Below, piece by piece: positions 36,301-44,662 of a stretch of 64,000 bases of DNA. Each line of letters opens with the position of its first letter. The stretch's first letter is position 1. Source of the stretch: Bacilli bacterium (GTDB taxonomy: Bacteria > Bacillota_I > Bacilli_A > RFN20 > CAG-826); the NCBI GenBank assembly GCA_017445245.1, contig JAFSUM010000016.1, positions 1 through 64,000 on the forward strand, read 5' to 3'. Under the pieces are notes generated by a model. That model was not told where the DNA came from. It saw only the letters and a list, made by a program, of their open reading frames with translations, and searched no databases. A program made the position numbers and the translations under genes.

Positions 36301-36428
36301 TTGTTGTCACGGCCATACCACGTGCCCATGACGATGATAAACGCCAATAGGCCAAGGATGGCGATGACGAGGGTAACCGTCGCGGCGACGATGGTATGCC
36401 TTAGGGAACGTTGATTCCGTTTCATCAT
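33369..36428 (-). CDS. membrane protein with degenerate GGDEF and EAL domains
   Basis: 1019 residues, last gene of the ten-gene operon. Two membrane helices (about 12-35 and 45-68) are followed by a GGDEF-like region (140-300), a GAF-like region (330-470), a Cys-rich PAS-like segment (CYKTFYGLSAPCPDCP, near 520), a second GGDEF-like domain lacking the motif (570-760) and an EAL-like domain (770-1010). In the EAL part, EAL reads EIL, DDFG reads DQYTG, the KxD motif reads KVS and the AEGVE Glu is lost, so it should not cut cyclic di-GMP. It may bind the nucleotide as a receptor. Overlaps the previous gene by four bases. Confidence 0.85.
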   Translation of the reverse strand: MMKRNQRSLRHTIVAATVTLVIAILGLLAFIIVMGTWYGRDNNRAVLIVMIVVTLLYVAFLLGGSLYLIRRITRNYRDGLYGTTLKNYRIINTGDAGLENYPESSISEFKQLNEEVDTLRETLRNVTVIYEKRDYSSLPLEWVPDYPNTVTLNSVKAVVHELVGISLNFRNAFIEIFYENTEEALPEQELRRLIQALAERFKEYENPLLILPDDRRSIYLYLPRIDSLSSICDHLNLMLPNLSIARQTIEGHVSIPACYSLVMYPYSSVHEIFQDLRYAKRQGKMVNIYMPSRRHIKTDSTAKSTMYFNQMSKLLRRIEAVEATRTNKENIRQMVASFLEDIDQEFGFEAAGIVAFDPEVNGFVCKDSVGKSVLFSVGQTVDDMMVKTLSRAQDPDHSYFFSKRTLCGPTMGRYADKYGIQSGFFYVLTKEGKPHGFIYLVRYSEGLRLDSYLQEALCACAYHLTSSFVIGEIIEDVVESDRRLDALLTYTDSGTYQTEKGSYMLRSMSQSLRRVFPKSELNTPCYKTFYGLSAPCPDCPLITGEKKTSLIKNKNYVSSLTLNSKLGSLATILLQRQKTGEVAIDRFNHDVLVNSFPTLVEDLRGKYLIGDTGYILLLRVDNHSALVNDYHSEGTLLIYRNFVDAMKRVWGHAENIYLYDPQTFAVLFSSYGQTDVLNRCEDIFKLTKNLVYDREKRYDLDLTYLPMHYPQGFASAEDFLRHVGVEFTRGKREAKKDYIFFDDSSYTRPASRREFMLQVIDQQFGEETFHVLLQPIVHGKNKRIFGAEILLRIQDEQRHIVFFADELVRVASENGKIPTITKALLRYVSSFYSSIGAATLKQMGFTRLGLNTDVSLFADPTFEGFFESFIKEANLPHGFLSFEIGERDVANHLEEFRKATDMLKRFQIPLVIDQYTGSNFSMDDLSRLGFTQIKVSRNLVHNIDVDRNRFSALQALLQEAMEKGIDTSVVGVENIDQYNLLLQINPKIDMQGFYFYQPLEKAVLVDTVRTHNAQIGKDD

Positions 36429-37165
36429 TCCTGCCCTCCCAAAAGATCGCTTCTTCCGATATCGCCGATCGTCGAGACAACAGCTTTACCAAGATCGATA
36501 TATTTCCGAAGCGTGGTCGCATATTCTTCGACGGTATAAGGCTCGTCGAGGAAGCGCGAGACGACCTTAACTCCAAGGAAGGGAACGTGACCGAAATGGC
36601 AGGCCACGGCAATGCCGCCCAAGGCATTATCCATGACGAGGTTATCGTTCGTTCCGAAGGCGCGGTCGCCACTTAGCATCACGTCGAGCTGCGAACGCGA
36701 GGCATAGGAAGAGTTCATAGAAACGTAGGTCGAATGATGGAACGAGGCATTGATACGTCTTTCGGCCTGCATCGAGAAATAACGGACGATGTCTTCCTGC
36801 GAGACGAAATAGGCCGGGCAGCCCGGAATCTGGCCTAGACGCGATTCGCATTCAAGCATCAAATCCACGTCGCCCGTAACCGTGTAACGCGAAATGGCAA
36901 TATCTCCGAGCTTCCAGTTTCTAGTAAGCGCGGTGCAGCGTCCGACCGCGAAGACGAGGATGACGTAATACTTATGGATGAGTTCGAGCGTCAGCATGCT
37001 CGAAACATAGTTGGAATAAACCCCTTCGACGAGGCAGACTTCCTGATTGAAGATGTTGCCGAAGACGGCGGGAAAGTGATCGAGAATCTTTTCTTCCCTG
37101 CGCCTGGTCATGACCGACTCGAAATAGAGTACGTCGTCATGGGTGGAACCGATGATGAGAATCAT
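36425..37165 (-). CDS. nucleoside-phosphorylase-fold protein lacking catalytic residues
   Basis: 246 residues with the PNP/MTAN fold: MILIIGSTHDD at the start, GDIAISRY in the middle and GGIAVACHFGHVPFLGVKVVS near the end, matching the family's EGAAIAHVC...VPF...ISD region. The catalytic Glu of MEGAA is replaced (DNALGG), the catalytic Asp after IS is Arg, and the N-terminal EEE is HDD. A nucleosidase reaction is therefore unlikely; a nucleotide-binding role beside the two EAL proteins is inference. Four-base overlaps on both sides. Confidence 0.75.
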   Translation of the reverse strand: MILIIGSTHDDVLYFESVMTRRREEKILDHFPAVFGNIFNQEVCLVEGVYSNYVSSMLTLELIHKYYVILVFAVGRCTALTRNWKLGDIAISRYTVTGDVDLMLECESRLGQIPGCPAYFVSQEDIVRYFSMQAERRINASFHHSTYVSMNSSYASRSQLDVMLSGDRAFGTNDNLVMDNALGGIAVACHFGHVPFLGVKVVSRFLDEPYTVEEYATTLRKYIDLGKAVVSTIGDIGRSDLLGGQE

Positions 37166-38706
37166 GAATGCCTCCTTCCTTCGAACGGGTTATCGAGCAA
37201 GAACTTGTCGTAAGCCTCCTTGGGGATGGCTTGCGAATAATAGAAGCCTTGGATGGTGTCGCAGTGGATCTTGCGAAGGATTTCGACTTCGGCCCTGTTG
37301 TCGACGCCTTCCGCGATGGCTTCATGGCCAGTCGCGCGGCAGAGCTCGATTATGGTCGCGACGATGTTCCTCGCCGCTTCGTCCTCGACGATGCCATCGA
37401 TGAACGATTTATCGATTTTGACGGCATCGAATGGGATTTTGCGTAAATTACCGATGTTCGAATAGCCGATTCCGAAGTCGTCCATCAAAACGCGGATGCC
37501 GTTTTCGCGGAGCTTTTTGATAATCGAGATGGAGAGGAATTGGTTCGCCTGCGAAGTGGTTTCGACGATTTCGACTTCGATGAGGCGCGGATCGATTTTG
37601 TACTGATGGATAGTGTCCATAATCTTGGAAAGGAAGTCCATGGAATAGAATTCGTAAAGGGAGAAGTTGATGGAGACCGGGATGACGCGACGTCCTTTGC
37701 GGATGGAGTCCGCGAGATCTTCGCAGACGTGCTGGAAGACATAGAAATCGAGCTCGTGAAGAAGGCCCGCGGCCTCGATACGGTCCATAAAACGACCCGG
37801 CCCGAGAACGCCGTAAATCGGGGACTCCCAACGGATGAGAGCTTCCGAAGAGACGAACTGACGCTTGGTGAGTGAGAACTTCGGCTGGTAGTAGACGACA
37901 AACTCGCCACGTTCATACGCCTGAACGACTTCTTTGACTTCGCTATTGTCCTTATGGCCACTGATTCTTTCATCGTAGAAGGCAATGGATTCGAAGGTGC
38001 GCTCTGCCTGTTTTCTAGCCGCGAGGACTTTGTCGATACATTCGTTAAGCGCCGCGTCCTGTGGGGCTTTGGCGATGCCGAAGAAGGGTTGGACGTAGAT
38101 GTGGTAATGCTTTCTTTCGAGAATGGAATAAATCTCGTCGCGGATGGAAACGGCGAGGTCGTTCACGTACTCTGAGTTGTGATTGAACACAAAGACCAGG
38201 AAGATGCCATGGTCAAAGCAGAAGACGTGGCGGTGCTTTTCGCTTCTAGGCGCACGGGCGATAAGCAGGTTCTTTAACGCCCCGGCGACCGTTAGATTCA
38301 AGTCGTTGATTTCATCGCCCGAAGCCGTGCTCTTGTCCGTAAACGAGGAAGGAGAAGCCGTGAAGGCCATGATGTAGTTTTCCTTTTTCGCAAAGCGGAA
38401 CGAATTGCGCTTGGCGGTGACCCTCTGCTGGAAAGCGTAAAGGTTGAAGAAATAGGATTCCGAGCCAAGCGAGTATTTGTTTTCCGTTTCAAGCGATTCG
38501 AAAATCGTACGGGAACGAAGATACGCGATAACGGTGTGGGTAAAAATGGCTGCGAAGAAAGCGTTGTAGACCACCATGGCGACCTGAAGCCAGTGCGAGA
38601 GATCCATGACGCCCGTCACGATAAGGACGACCGAAGCGATGATCGCGAGACTATAGACGATCGTGGCAGCGACCGCAAAAGCGAATAACCGTTTATGCCT
38701 TCCCAT
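37162..38706 (-). CDS. membrane-anchored EAL-domain cyclic di-GMP phosphodiesterase
   Basis: 514 residues: two membrane helices (about 8-32, 40-62), a GGDEF-like domain without the motif (75-240) and a complete EAL domain (255-505). All metal and catalytic residues of active EAL enzymes are visible: EALIRW, the Asn in SINFS, EIVETT, DDFGIG, KIDKSF, AEGVDN and QGFYYS. It should hydrolyse cyclic di-GMP to pGpG at the membrane. It lies downstream of a GEMM-I riboswitch in the same operon, so the enzyme that removes the signal may be induced by it. Overlaps the SipW-like gene by 14 bases. Confidence 0.93.
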   Translation of the reverse strand: MGRHKRLFAFAVAATIVYSLAIIASVVLIVTGVMDLSHWLQVAMVVYNAFFAAIFTHTVIAYLRSRTIFESLETENKYSLGSESYFFNLYAFQQRVTAKRNSFRFAKKENYIMAFTASPSSFTDKSTASGDEINDLNLTVAGALKNLLIARAPRSEKHRHVFCFDHGIFLVFVFNHNSEYVNDLAVSIRDEIYSILERKHYHIYVQPFFGIAKAPQDAALNECIDKVLAARKQAERTFESIAFYDERISGHKDNSEVKEVVQAYERGEFVVYYQPKFSLTKRQFVSSEALIRWESPIYGVLGPGRFMDRIEAAGLLHELDFYVFQHVCEDLADSIRKGRRVIPVSINFSLYEFYSMDFLSKIMDTIHQYKIDPRLIEVEIVETTSQANQFLSISIIKKLRENGIRVLMDDFGIGYSNIGNLRKIPFDAVKIDKSFIDGIVEDEAARNIVATIIELCRATGHEAIAEGVDNRAEVEILRKIHCDTIQGFYYSQAIPKEAYDKFLLDNPFEGRRHS

Positions 38707-39871
38707 CGTCTTTGTCCTCCTGCTTCACTTCTTTGGCTTCCTTCGCCGCTTTCTTCTCAGCCATAATCTGGGCGAGCATCTGCTGACGGAGGCGTTGCTT
38801 CTCTTCGTCGCTATAGCCGGCTAGGGCGCTTTTGTCTTCTTTGGGCGCTTCGGCCTTGGCTGGTTTTTCTTTCTTTTCCTTCGCGGGCTTTTCGCCTTTT
38901 TCCTGGGCGCGCTCGGCCATAATCTGCGCCAGCATTTGCTGACGGAGGCGTTGTTTTTCCTCGTCGCTATAACCGCTTAAGGCTTCCTTTTTCTCTTCTT
39001 TTTGTTCCGTTTCTGCAGGCTTGTTTTCCGATTCAACGGGTTTTTCGGCATTTTCTTCCTGCTGCTTTTCCGCTTTAGCTTTCTTCTTTTCCTCTAACAT
39101 CTGCAAAAGCATTTCCTGCTTGAGACGTTCGCGGTCCGCGTCGGAGATTTCGCCGACGGTACCACTACCCCCATTCGCGGTCGCTTCTTCAGGTTCTTTC
39201 AAGGTGCGGAAGATATCAATCGTGCTGGAGATGACTAAATAGAAAGCGGGAATCAGCAATAGACCGAATAGGCCCCAAGGAGAGGCGATGAATAAAAGAA
39301 CTTTACCAAGGGCATCACTATTGAGGATGACGGTGCCGAGGATATAACGCTCGTCGAGCACCTGATATTGGTTCGCCTTCCATTCCTCGGATTGGGTGTT
39401 GATACCAGCAACGACGAAGATATAACGTCCCTGCCCTACTTCTTTTGTGGTGTCTTCGTGAATTTCGCGGATACGGTGGGTCATCGGAACACCATAGTAC
39501 TTGCTGCGAGAGACAACGTTTGTCTGGTTGTTCAAAGTCGTGTCATCAGGCAAGAAAGCGGCGTATTGCTGGTAGGAAAACGTGATATCGATCGGAGCGG
39601 TCTTATCCGCGTTCCAGCGGGCAAAGATTTCCTTGGGATCCTGCTTTTGAGTCACGATGGCCGATTCGACTTTGTAATCGGGTTCCATAGAATCGGTTTG
39701 GACGACAAAGTTGCCGATGCCAAAGCGGAGTTGCTGGCCCCAGTTTTGGTCTTTGTGAACCATCGCATCGATTTGGGCGACCATAGCAAAGCAGAAAACG
39801 ACAGCGAGGATGCCAAAACCGACCCATTCAAGGATCTTACGCGTTTTGCTCTTCTCGCGGCGCTTCCTCAT
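38693..39871 (-). CDS. SipW-like signal peptidase I with repeat-bearing cytoplasmic tail
   Basis: 392 residues. TM1 about 13-34, catalytic Ser61 in TDSMEP, His132 in MTHRI (the Ser-His arrangement of SipW and eukaryotic-type signal peptidases), TM2 about 188-216. SipW enzymes process TasA/camelysin-type precursors, and six such precursors are encoded nearby. After TM2 is an unusual 170-residue Lys/Glu-rich cytoplasmic tail with three copies of a helical motif: ISDADRERLKQEML, and twice YSDEEKQRLRQQMLAQIM. SipW itself is about 190 residues. A related motif ends the small membrane protein at 49521. Four-base overlap with the upstream gene. Confidence 0.92.
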   Translation of the reverse strand: MRKRREKSKTRKILEWVGFGILAVVFCFAMVAQIDAMVHKDQNWGQQLRFGIGNFVVQTDSMEPDYKVESAIVTQKQDPKEIFARWNADKTAPIDITFSYQQYAAFLPDDTTLNNQTNVVSRSKYYGVPMTHRIREIHEDTTKEVGQGRYIFVVAGINTQSEEWKANQYQVLDERYILGTVILNSDALGKVLLFIASPWGLFGLLLIPAFYLVISSTIDIFRTLKEPEEATANGGSGTVGEISDADRERLKQEMLLQMLEEKKKAKAEKQQEENAEKPVESENKPAETEQKEEKKEALSGYSDEEKQRLRQQMLAQIMAERAQEKGEKPAKEKKEKPAKAEAPKEDKSALAGYSDEEKQRLRQQMLAQIMAEKKAAKEAKEVKQEDKDDGKA

Positions 39872-42800
39872 TGTTCATCCTTTCCGAGGACATCGTTCAT
39901 CATGTCTTCGAGCAGTTTCAATGCGCGGCGTAATGACAAACCCGAACGCACGCGTAAGAGAAGCGGCGTTTCGGCATACATTTTCTTGTCGGAAACGTCT
40001 TCAAACGGAAGGGTTGTGCCTTCAAAGTCCTTGGGATTCAAACGGAAATAGGCACGCAAGGTCTTACCAACGATGTTAAGTTTTAGATAAATGCCTTTGT
40101 GTTCGCCGTTGAGCTTAAAGGTATCGCCAAAATTCGAAATACGGGAACGGAGGCCAAATCCCAAAGCGGCTTCTTTGATCTGGTTATAGGCGTCTTTGAT
40201 ATCGTCATCTGCCTTTTCAAACTTCTCTTCGAAAGACTGACGTTCGATATTCGCAAGTGCGGCAAATCCACCCTGGCTAGGCGCTTCCGCTTCTTCTACG
40301 GACTCCTCACCCATCGGTTCGACGGGGAGAGGTACGGGTTCAGGAATCGGTTCAGGCTGAACTTCAGGAACAATTGCAGGTTCCTTCTTTTCTTCGATAG
40401 GCGTACCTTCTTCGGCTGGAACGGCGAGTTCGTCTTCGCTGACTGCACGCTTCGTAAGCGCTAAGGGATCAAGCATGTCTTCGAGAAGCTTGATGGCGCG
40501 TCTAATAGACAAGCCAGAACGCACGCGGAAGAGGAACGGAACCTCGGCGTACATCTTCTTGTCCGAAGCGTCCTCAAAGGGAATCGTGGACCCTTCATAA
40601 GCTTTTGGATCAAGTTTGTAGTAAGCACGTAAGGTCTTGCCGACGATGTTGAGTTTCAAATACACGCCTTTGTTCGCGCCGTTTAGCTTATACGTGTCAC
40701 CGAAATTGGAGAAACGGGAACGAAGGCCATAAGAGAGGGCCTCTTTACGGATTTCCATGTAGGCTGCTTTTAAATCCTCGTCTGCATTCGCGAATTTGGT
40801 GAGGAAGGGCTGTCTTTCGTAGGCATCCAAAGCCGAGCCTGCCGGAAGGACGGGGACGGCCTGAACGGGTTCTTCTTCGATCGGAGCAACGATGGGCAAA
40901 GGTTCCGGCTCGATATAGGGTTCGAATTCGGGAACGGGTTCAGTCTTCGCTTCCTGCGCGGCCTGGATAAGCGATTCGGGAAGAGGTTCTTCAAAAGGCT
41001 CGTTCTGTTCGGGCTCGGAAACAGGAATCGCCGCTTGTCCGGGAATTGGTAGAGGCGGAGGCGCGATGCGGTTGGCTTTGTCTTCGCGAGGCAAGGCGAG
41101 TTCTTCTTCGCTGACTTCGTGCGGAACGATGGCCAAAGGCTCCATCATGTCGTCGATGAGTTTGAGGGCACGCCTTAACGAAAGGCCCGAACGGACGCGG
41201 AAGAGGAACGGTACCTCGGCATAGGATTTCTTCTTGGAAGCATCTTCGAAGGGAATCGTAGAGCCCTCGTAGGCTTTGGGATCGAGGTTGTAATAGGCCT
41301 TGATGGTCTTGCCGACGATGGTGAGTTTGAGATAGACGCCGCGATTCTCGCCGGTGAGCTTGTACGTATCACAGGAATTCGAAAGGCGGGAATGCATGCC
41401 ATAGGAAAGGGCGTGGCGGCGGAGGGCCATATAGGCTTCCTTGAGTTCGGGATCGGCCCTGTCGTATTTCTGCACGAAGGTAAGGCGTTCGTAATCGTCG
41501 AGGGATAAGCCGCCTTTGTCGCCTTCGCTTTCCGCGGGAGCGGGCGCGATAAAAGGCACGGGCTCGATGGGTTTTTCTTGCTGTTCGCCTAGGATTTGCG
41601 GGAATTCGTTTACAAATGCAGAGGGTTTCTCCTTCTCGTCGAGCTCCACCGAATCCACATCGAAACGGCTTTGGTTCGGAATGAAGGTCGGACGGACTTC
41701 GTTGGGCCGCTCGTCCTGGGGTGGGATTTCAAGTTTCTCGCCCGTTTGGTCAAAGCCTTCATAACCATAGCCGAAGGAGGCCCTGGCAGAGCGGACGATT
41801 TCGGCGCGGATCTTGTTGAGCATGTCCTCTTCTTGCTGCGCGGCGATTTCTTCTTGGGCTTCCTGCAGCTTGATGCGGGCGAGTTCACGCTCCTCGATGA
41901 TCTTCTGGGCGTGCTTTTCGAAGCGCTCCGCTTCTTTTTCCTTGCGGCGAAGAAGGGCGGCTACCTCGCGGTCGAACTGTTTGAGATCGCGCCCTTGTCC
42001 GAGTTCCTGCGCATAATATTCGCGCTCGGCCGCGGAAGGGCGTTCTGGCAAATCTTTGTAACGGAGGGTTTCCAAGTACTGACGGTATCCCTCGTCGATA
42101 CGGACAAAGGAAACGGGGCCCTTTAGATAATTGCCATAGACAAACGATTCGTCATCTAGCGAACTGAGGATGCGGGGTTTGTATTCGCGGGCAAAGGTCT
42201 TGCCGTGGACGGATTTCGTCTGGCCCTGCACGGCGAGATAAGACGAGAAGAAGGCATAGTTCAACTTCGCCATCTCCGCTTCGGTGAGATCGCTATAACG
42301 TTCTTCAACGCGGAACTTAACGCCTAAACGCGTATAGGATTCGATGTAGCGATAGACGTCATAGCAGTGTTTGTATTTGACGTTTTTGCGGAGGATATTC
42401 GTTTTGACGATCGGGTTACGGACGTTATGGTCGGTCTTGAAAGCCTTCATAAACGGCGAGCCGTAATAGTAGGTCACGTATCGCCTGATTTCCTCGATGC
42501 GGGCAAAGGCTTCGTTATGCTTTTGGGCCATTAACGATTCCGTCTCGGTCGAAACGCGTACCTTGGTCTCGATTTCGATATCCGTCTTCCCCATGCGGGA
42601 TTTGTTCTTCATGTAGAGAACTTCTTCGTCGTGGAGAGAAGCAAATGCTTTCGCGAATTCGTAACGCTTCTCGATGAAGAGGACCAGCTTACGGATGAAG
42701 GTGGCGATGAAGCGGTTCTCGTAGGTGAAGATTTCGTCTTCGTTGGCGATGTTCAAAACCTTGGAGGGGATGACGTTGCCATAGTCGTCGATTTCCTTCA

Positions 42801-43119
42801 CGTACTGCGTATGCGAGGCAAGGTGCTGGATGGATACGCTGGTGGTCTTCCTGGCGAGTTCGACAGGCGCCAAATCGGCGACCTGCTTCGTAGTAAGGCG
42901 CGGGGCTTTGATGATTTCGCCTAGGTCATAAAGGACTTCTTCGATCTTGTCGATCCACGACAAATCGAAGTCCGAAGACTCCAGACGGTCCATGCGGAGA
43001 TACGTGTTTTTGCCATGCGAAAGAGCGTCGAGGACGATTCCCTCTTCGCCATTAGCGGTGAGGTTTTGCATCCGTTCGACGAATTTCGAATAGATTTTCT
43101 TTTCGTCGATCTCCGCCAT
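39868..43119 (-). CDS. DUF2357-like protein with three ~125-residue repeat domains
   Basis: 1083 residues, cytoplasmic. Residues 1-370 resemble the DUF2357 proteins that accompany McrB-like ATPases (ENRFIATFIRKLVLFIE, and NPIVKTNILRKNVKYKHCY), consistent with the AAA gene ten bases upstream. Residues 375-455 are a charged coiled coil. Then three copies of one domain occur at about 536-660, 760-884 and 950-1080, each with SYG-RSR-SN, YLKL-IVGKT-(K/R)AY, DPKAYEGSTIPFED and a final RSGLSLRRALKL. Similar repeats occur in clostridial proteins of unknown function. No PD-(D/E)xK nuclease motif was seen. Confidence 0.75.
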   Translation of the reverse strand: MAEIDEKKIYSKFVERMQNLTANGEEGIVLDALSHGKNTYLRMDRLESSDFDLSWIDKIEEVLYDLGEIIKAPRLTTKQVADLAPVELARKTTSVSIQHLASHTQYVKEIDDYGNVIPSKVLNIANEDEIFTYENRFIATFIRKLVLFIEKRYEFAKAFASLHDEEVLYMKNKSRMGKTDIEIETKVRVSTETESLMAQKHNEAFARIEEIRRYVTYYYGSPFMKAFKTDHNVRNPIVKTNILRKNVKYKHCYDVYRYIESYTRLGVKFRVEERYSDLTEAEMAKLNYAFFSSYLAVQGQTKSVHGKTFAREYKPRILSSLDDESFVYGNYLKGPVSFVRIDEGYRQYLETLRYKDLPERPSAAEREYYAQELGQGRDLKQFDREVAALLRRKEKEAERFEKHAQKIIEERELARIKLQEAQEEIAAQQEEDMLNKIRAEIVRSARASFGYGYEGFDQTGEKLEIPPQDERPNEVRPTFIPNQSRFDVDSVELDEKEKPSAFVNEFPQILGEQQEKPIEPVPFIAPAPAESEGDKGGLSLDDYERLTFVQKYDRADPELKEAYMALRRHALSYGMHSRLSNSCDTYKLTGENRGVYLKLTIVGKTIKAYYNLDPKAYEGSTIPFEDASKKKSYAEVPFLFRVRSGLSLRRALKLIDDMMEPLAIVPHEVSEEELALPREDKANRIAPPPLPIPGQAAIPVSEPEQNEPFEEPLPESLIQAAQEAKTEPVPEFEPYIEPEPLPIVAPIEEEPVQAVPVLPAGSALDAYERQPFLTKFANADEDLKAAYMEIRKEALSYGLRSRFSNFGDTYKLNGANKGVYLKLNIVGKTLRAYYKLDPKAYEGSTIPFEDASDKKMYAEVPFLFRVRSGLSIRRAIKLLEDMLDPLALTKRAVSEDELAVPAEEGTPIEEKKEPAIVPEVQPEPIPEPVPLPVEPMGEESVEEAEAPSQGGFAALANIERQSFEEKFEKADDDIKDAYNQIKEAALGFGLRSRISNFGDTFKLNGEHKGIYLKLNIVGKTLRAYFRLNPKDFEGTTLPFEDVSDKKMYAETPLLLRVRSGLSLRRALKLLEDMMNDVLGKDEQ

Positions 43120-43129
43120 AAACGCCTAA

Positions 43130-44662
43130 TTAGTTGTTCTTGATGAATCCGTCGATGGTGGCTTTGGCACGCGGGAAGGCATCCTTGCCATAGAGTTTGT
43201 CGAGGAAGGTGATGAGGCTCTTGAGTTCTTCTTTGAGGAAGGCGAGGTTCAGGGCTTCGAACTTCTTCAAGATCTTGTTGGTGAAGATGAAGTCAAAGCC
43301 ATCGACTTCGCGGCCACCGCAGCCGACATAGACCGGGATGAAGGATTCGAGTTGCTTCATGATACGGTTACCGAAGGCGAGCTTGAATTTCTTGATGACG
43401 TAGTTGTCGAGTTCTTCAAATTTCTGGAGCATGCTCTCGGAAATCGGGTGCTGACGAATAGAGTCGTCATAGAGCCCGCGGATCTGCGTGTACGGGATGA
43501 CCATCGGGTCTTGGCTAGCGGCTTGGAAGGGACGGCCCTTGTCATCGAAGAAGAGAGTGATGGCACGGTCATAGACCTTATCGGCGATCGTGAAGGTCGA
43601 GTCGTCGTTATTCGCGGTGCCGAAGAAGACGACGTTCTGCGGGATGGAAAGTTTGCCGCCTTTAAGTAAGACGGGGTCGCCTTCGATATTGGTCGGGATG
43701 AGGTCGATTTCCCACGCCGAGGTATCGCGAAGTTCCATGATGGAGAGGAACTCGGCGAAGTAGTACTCGATACGGGCGAGGTTCATTTCGTCGAGGGTGA
43801 TGACGACGAGGTCTTTGCGGTATCCGACGCCATAGAGAGCTTTCAAGAATTCGGATTCGTTGAACTTCTTTGTGAATTCGTTGTAATAACCAAGCAATTC
43901 GGAGCGGTCTTTCCAAGAAGGCTGGACCGGGATAAGCGCGGCTTCCGAGCCGAAGAAACGGCCGAGGGCGAATGCCAACGAAGTTTTACCAGTACCGGAG
44001 ATACCTTCGAGGATGATAAGTTTCGAGGCCGCCATACCAGCGAAGAGTTCGCGTACGACGTCCATACGGTAGTAGAGGCCTAACTGCGATGCCGCGAAGT
44101 TACGGAAGGCATTGCAGAGTTCTTCAAGTGATAAGCCAGGGCGATAGGGAATATCCATGTCGACGCCGCGGTACTTGGCATCGACAGTGGCGAGTTTCGG
44201 GAAGCGGCTCGCGGCGGCTTCGGTAACGACTTCGCCTTCTTGGCCTTCCCCCGCTTCTTCGCCGGTCTTAAGGCCCATGTAACCGACTTTGAGGTTCAGG
44301 ATCTTATCGCGTTCCTGGGTGGCCATGTAGAGCTCGTAGTTGAGGCGTTCGACCTGGCGGCGGAGTTCTTCTTTGTCGAGCTCGCGGCGGACGAAACGGA
44401 TGTACTTACGGAGCAAGATGAACAGGAAGAAACAAATACCGCCGATAAGGGCGATGAACAAAATCAGGAACAAGACCCAGAAGAACCAGCCCCAGAAACC
44501 CCAATCGGGTGCCTGCGAGGCAACCGTGAGCATGGAGTGGTAGTCCCCAAAATTGGAGGGAACGTCAGACCAGGGTGGTACAAAGGTTTTCGTGAAAAAC
44601 CTTCCCACGTCGGTGAAGAAGCGGATGATCATCTCCCGCAAATATTCAAAGTAAGCTGTCAT
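43130..44662 (-). CDS. membrane-anchored McrB-like AAA+ ATPase
   Basis: 510 residues. One or two hydrophobic segments (57-86) followed by positive charges anchor it with the ATPase inside. A coiled coil covers about 88-125. The AAA+ domain has Walker A GISGTGKT (220-227), Walker B VVITLDEMN (286-293) with the McrB/MoxR-type MNLARIEYYFAEFL, and a sensor FFGTANNDDS. Related ATPases act in McrBC restriction or as MoxR-type chaperones. Here it sits among surface-protein and signal-peptidase genes and overlaps the upstream gene by four bases, so a role in secretion or assembly is more likely than DNA restriction (inference). Confidence 0.88.
   Translation of the reverse strand: MTAYFEYLREMIIRFFTDVGRFFTKTFVPPWSDVPSNFGDYHSMLTVASQAPDWGFWGWFFWVLFLILFIALIGGICFFLFILLRKYIRFVRRELDKEELRRQVERLNYELYMATQERDKILNLKVGYMGLKTGEEAGEGQEGEVVTEAAASRFPKLATVDAKYRGVDMDIPYRPGLSLEELCNAFRNFAASQLGLYYRMDVVRELFAGMAASKLIILEGISGTGKTSLAFALGRFFGSEAALIPVQPSWKDRSELLGYYNEFTKKFNESEFLKALYGVGYRKDLVVITLDEMNLARIEYYFAEFLSIMELRDTSAWEIDLIPTNIEGDPVLLKGGKLSIPQNVVFFGTANNDDSTFTIADKVYDRAITLFFDDKGRPFQAASQDPMVIPYTQIRGLYDDSIRQHPISESMLQKFEELDNYVIKKFKLAFGNRIMKQLESFIPVYVGCGGREVDGFDFIFTNKILKKFEALNLAFLKEELKSLITFLDKLYGKDAFPRAKATIDGFIKNN

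Noticed and set aside
39868-44662. McrBC-type restriction system
   Set aside because: No nuclease motif or methyltransferase, the ATPase is membrane-anchored, and the genes are embedded in a riboswitch-controlled surface operon.
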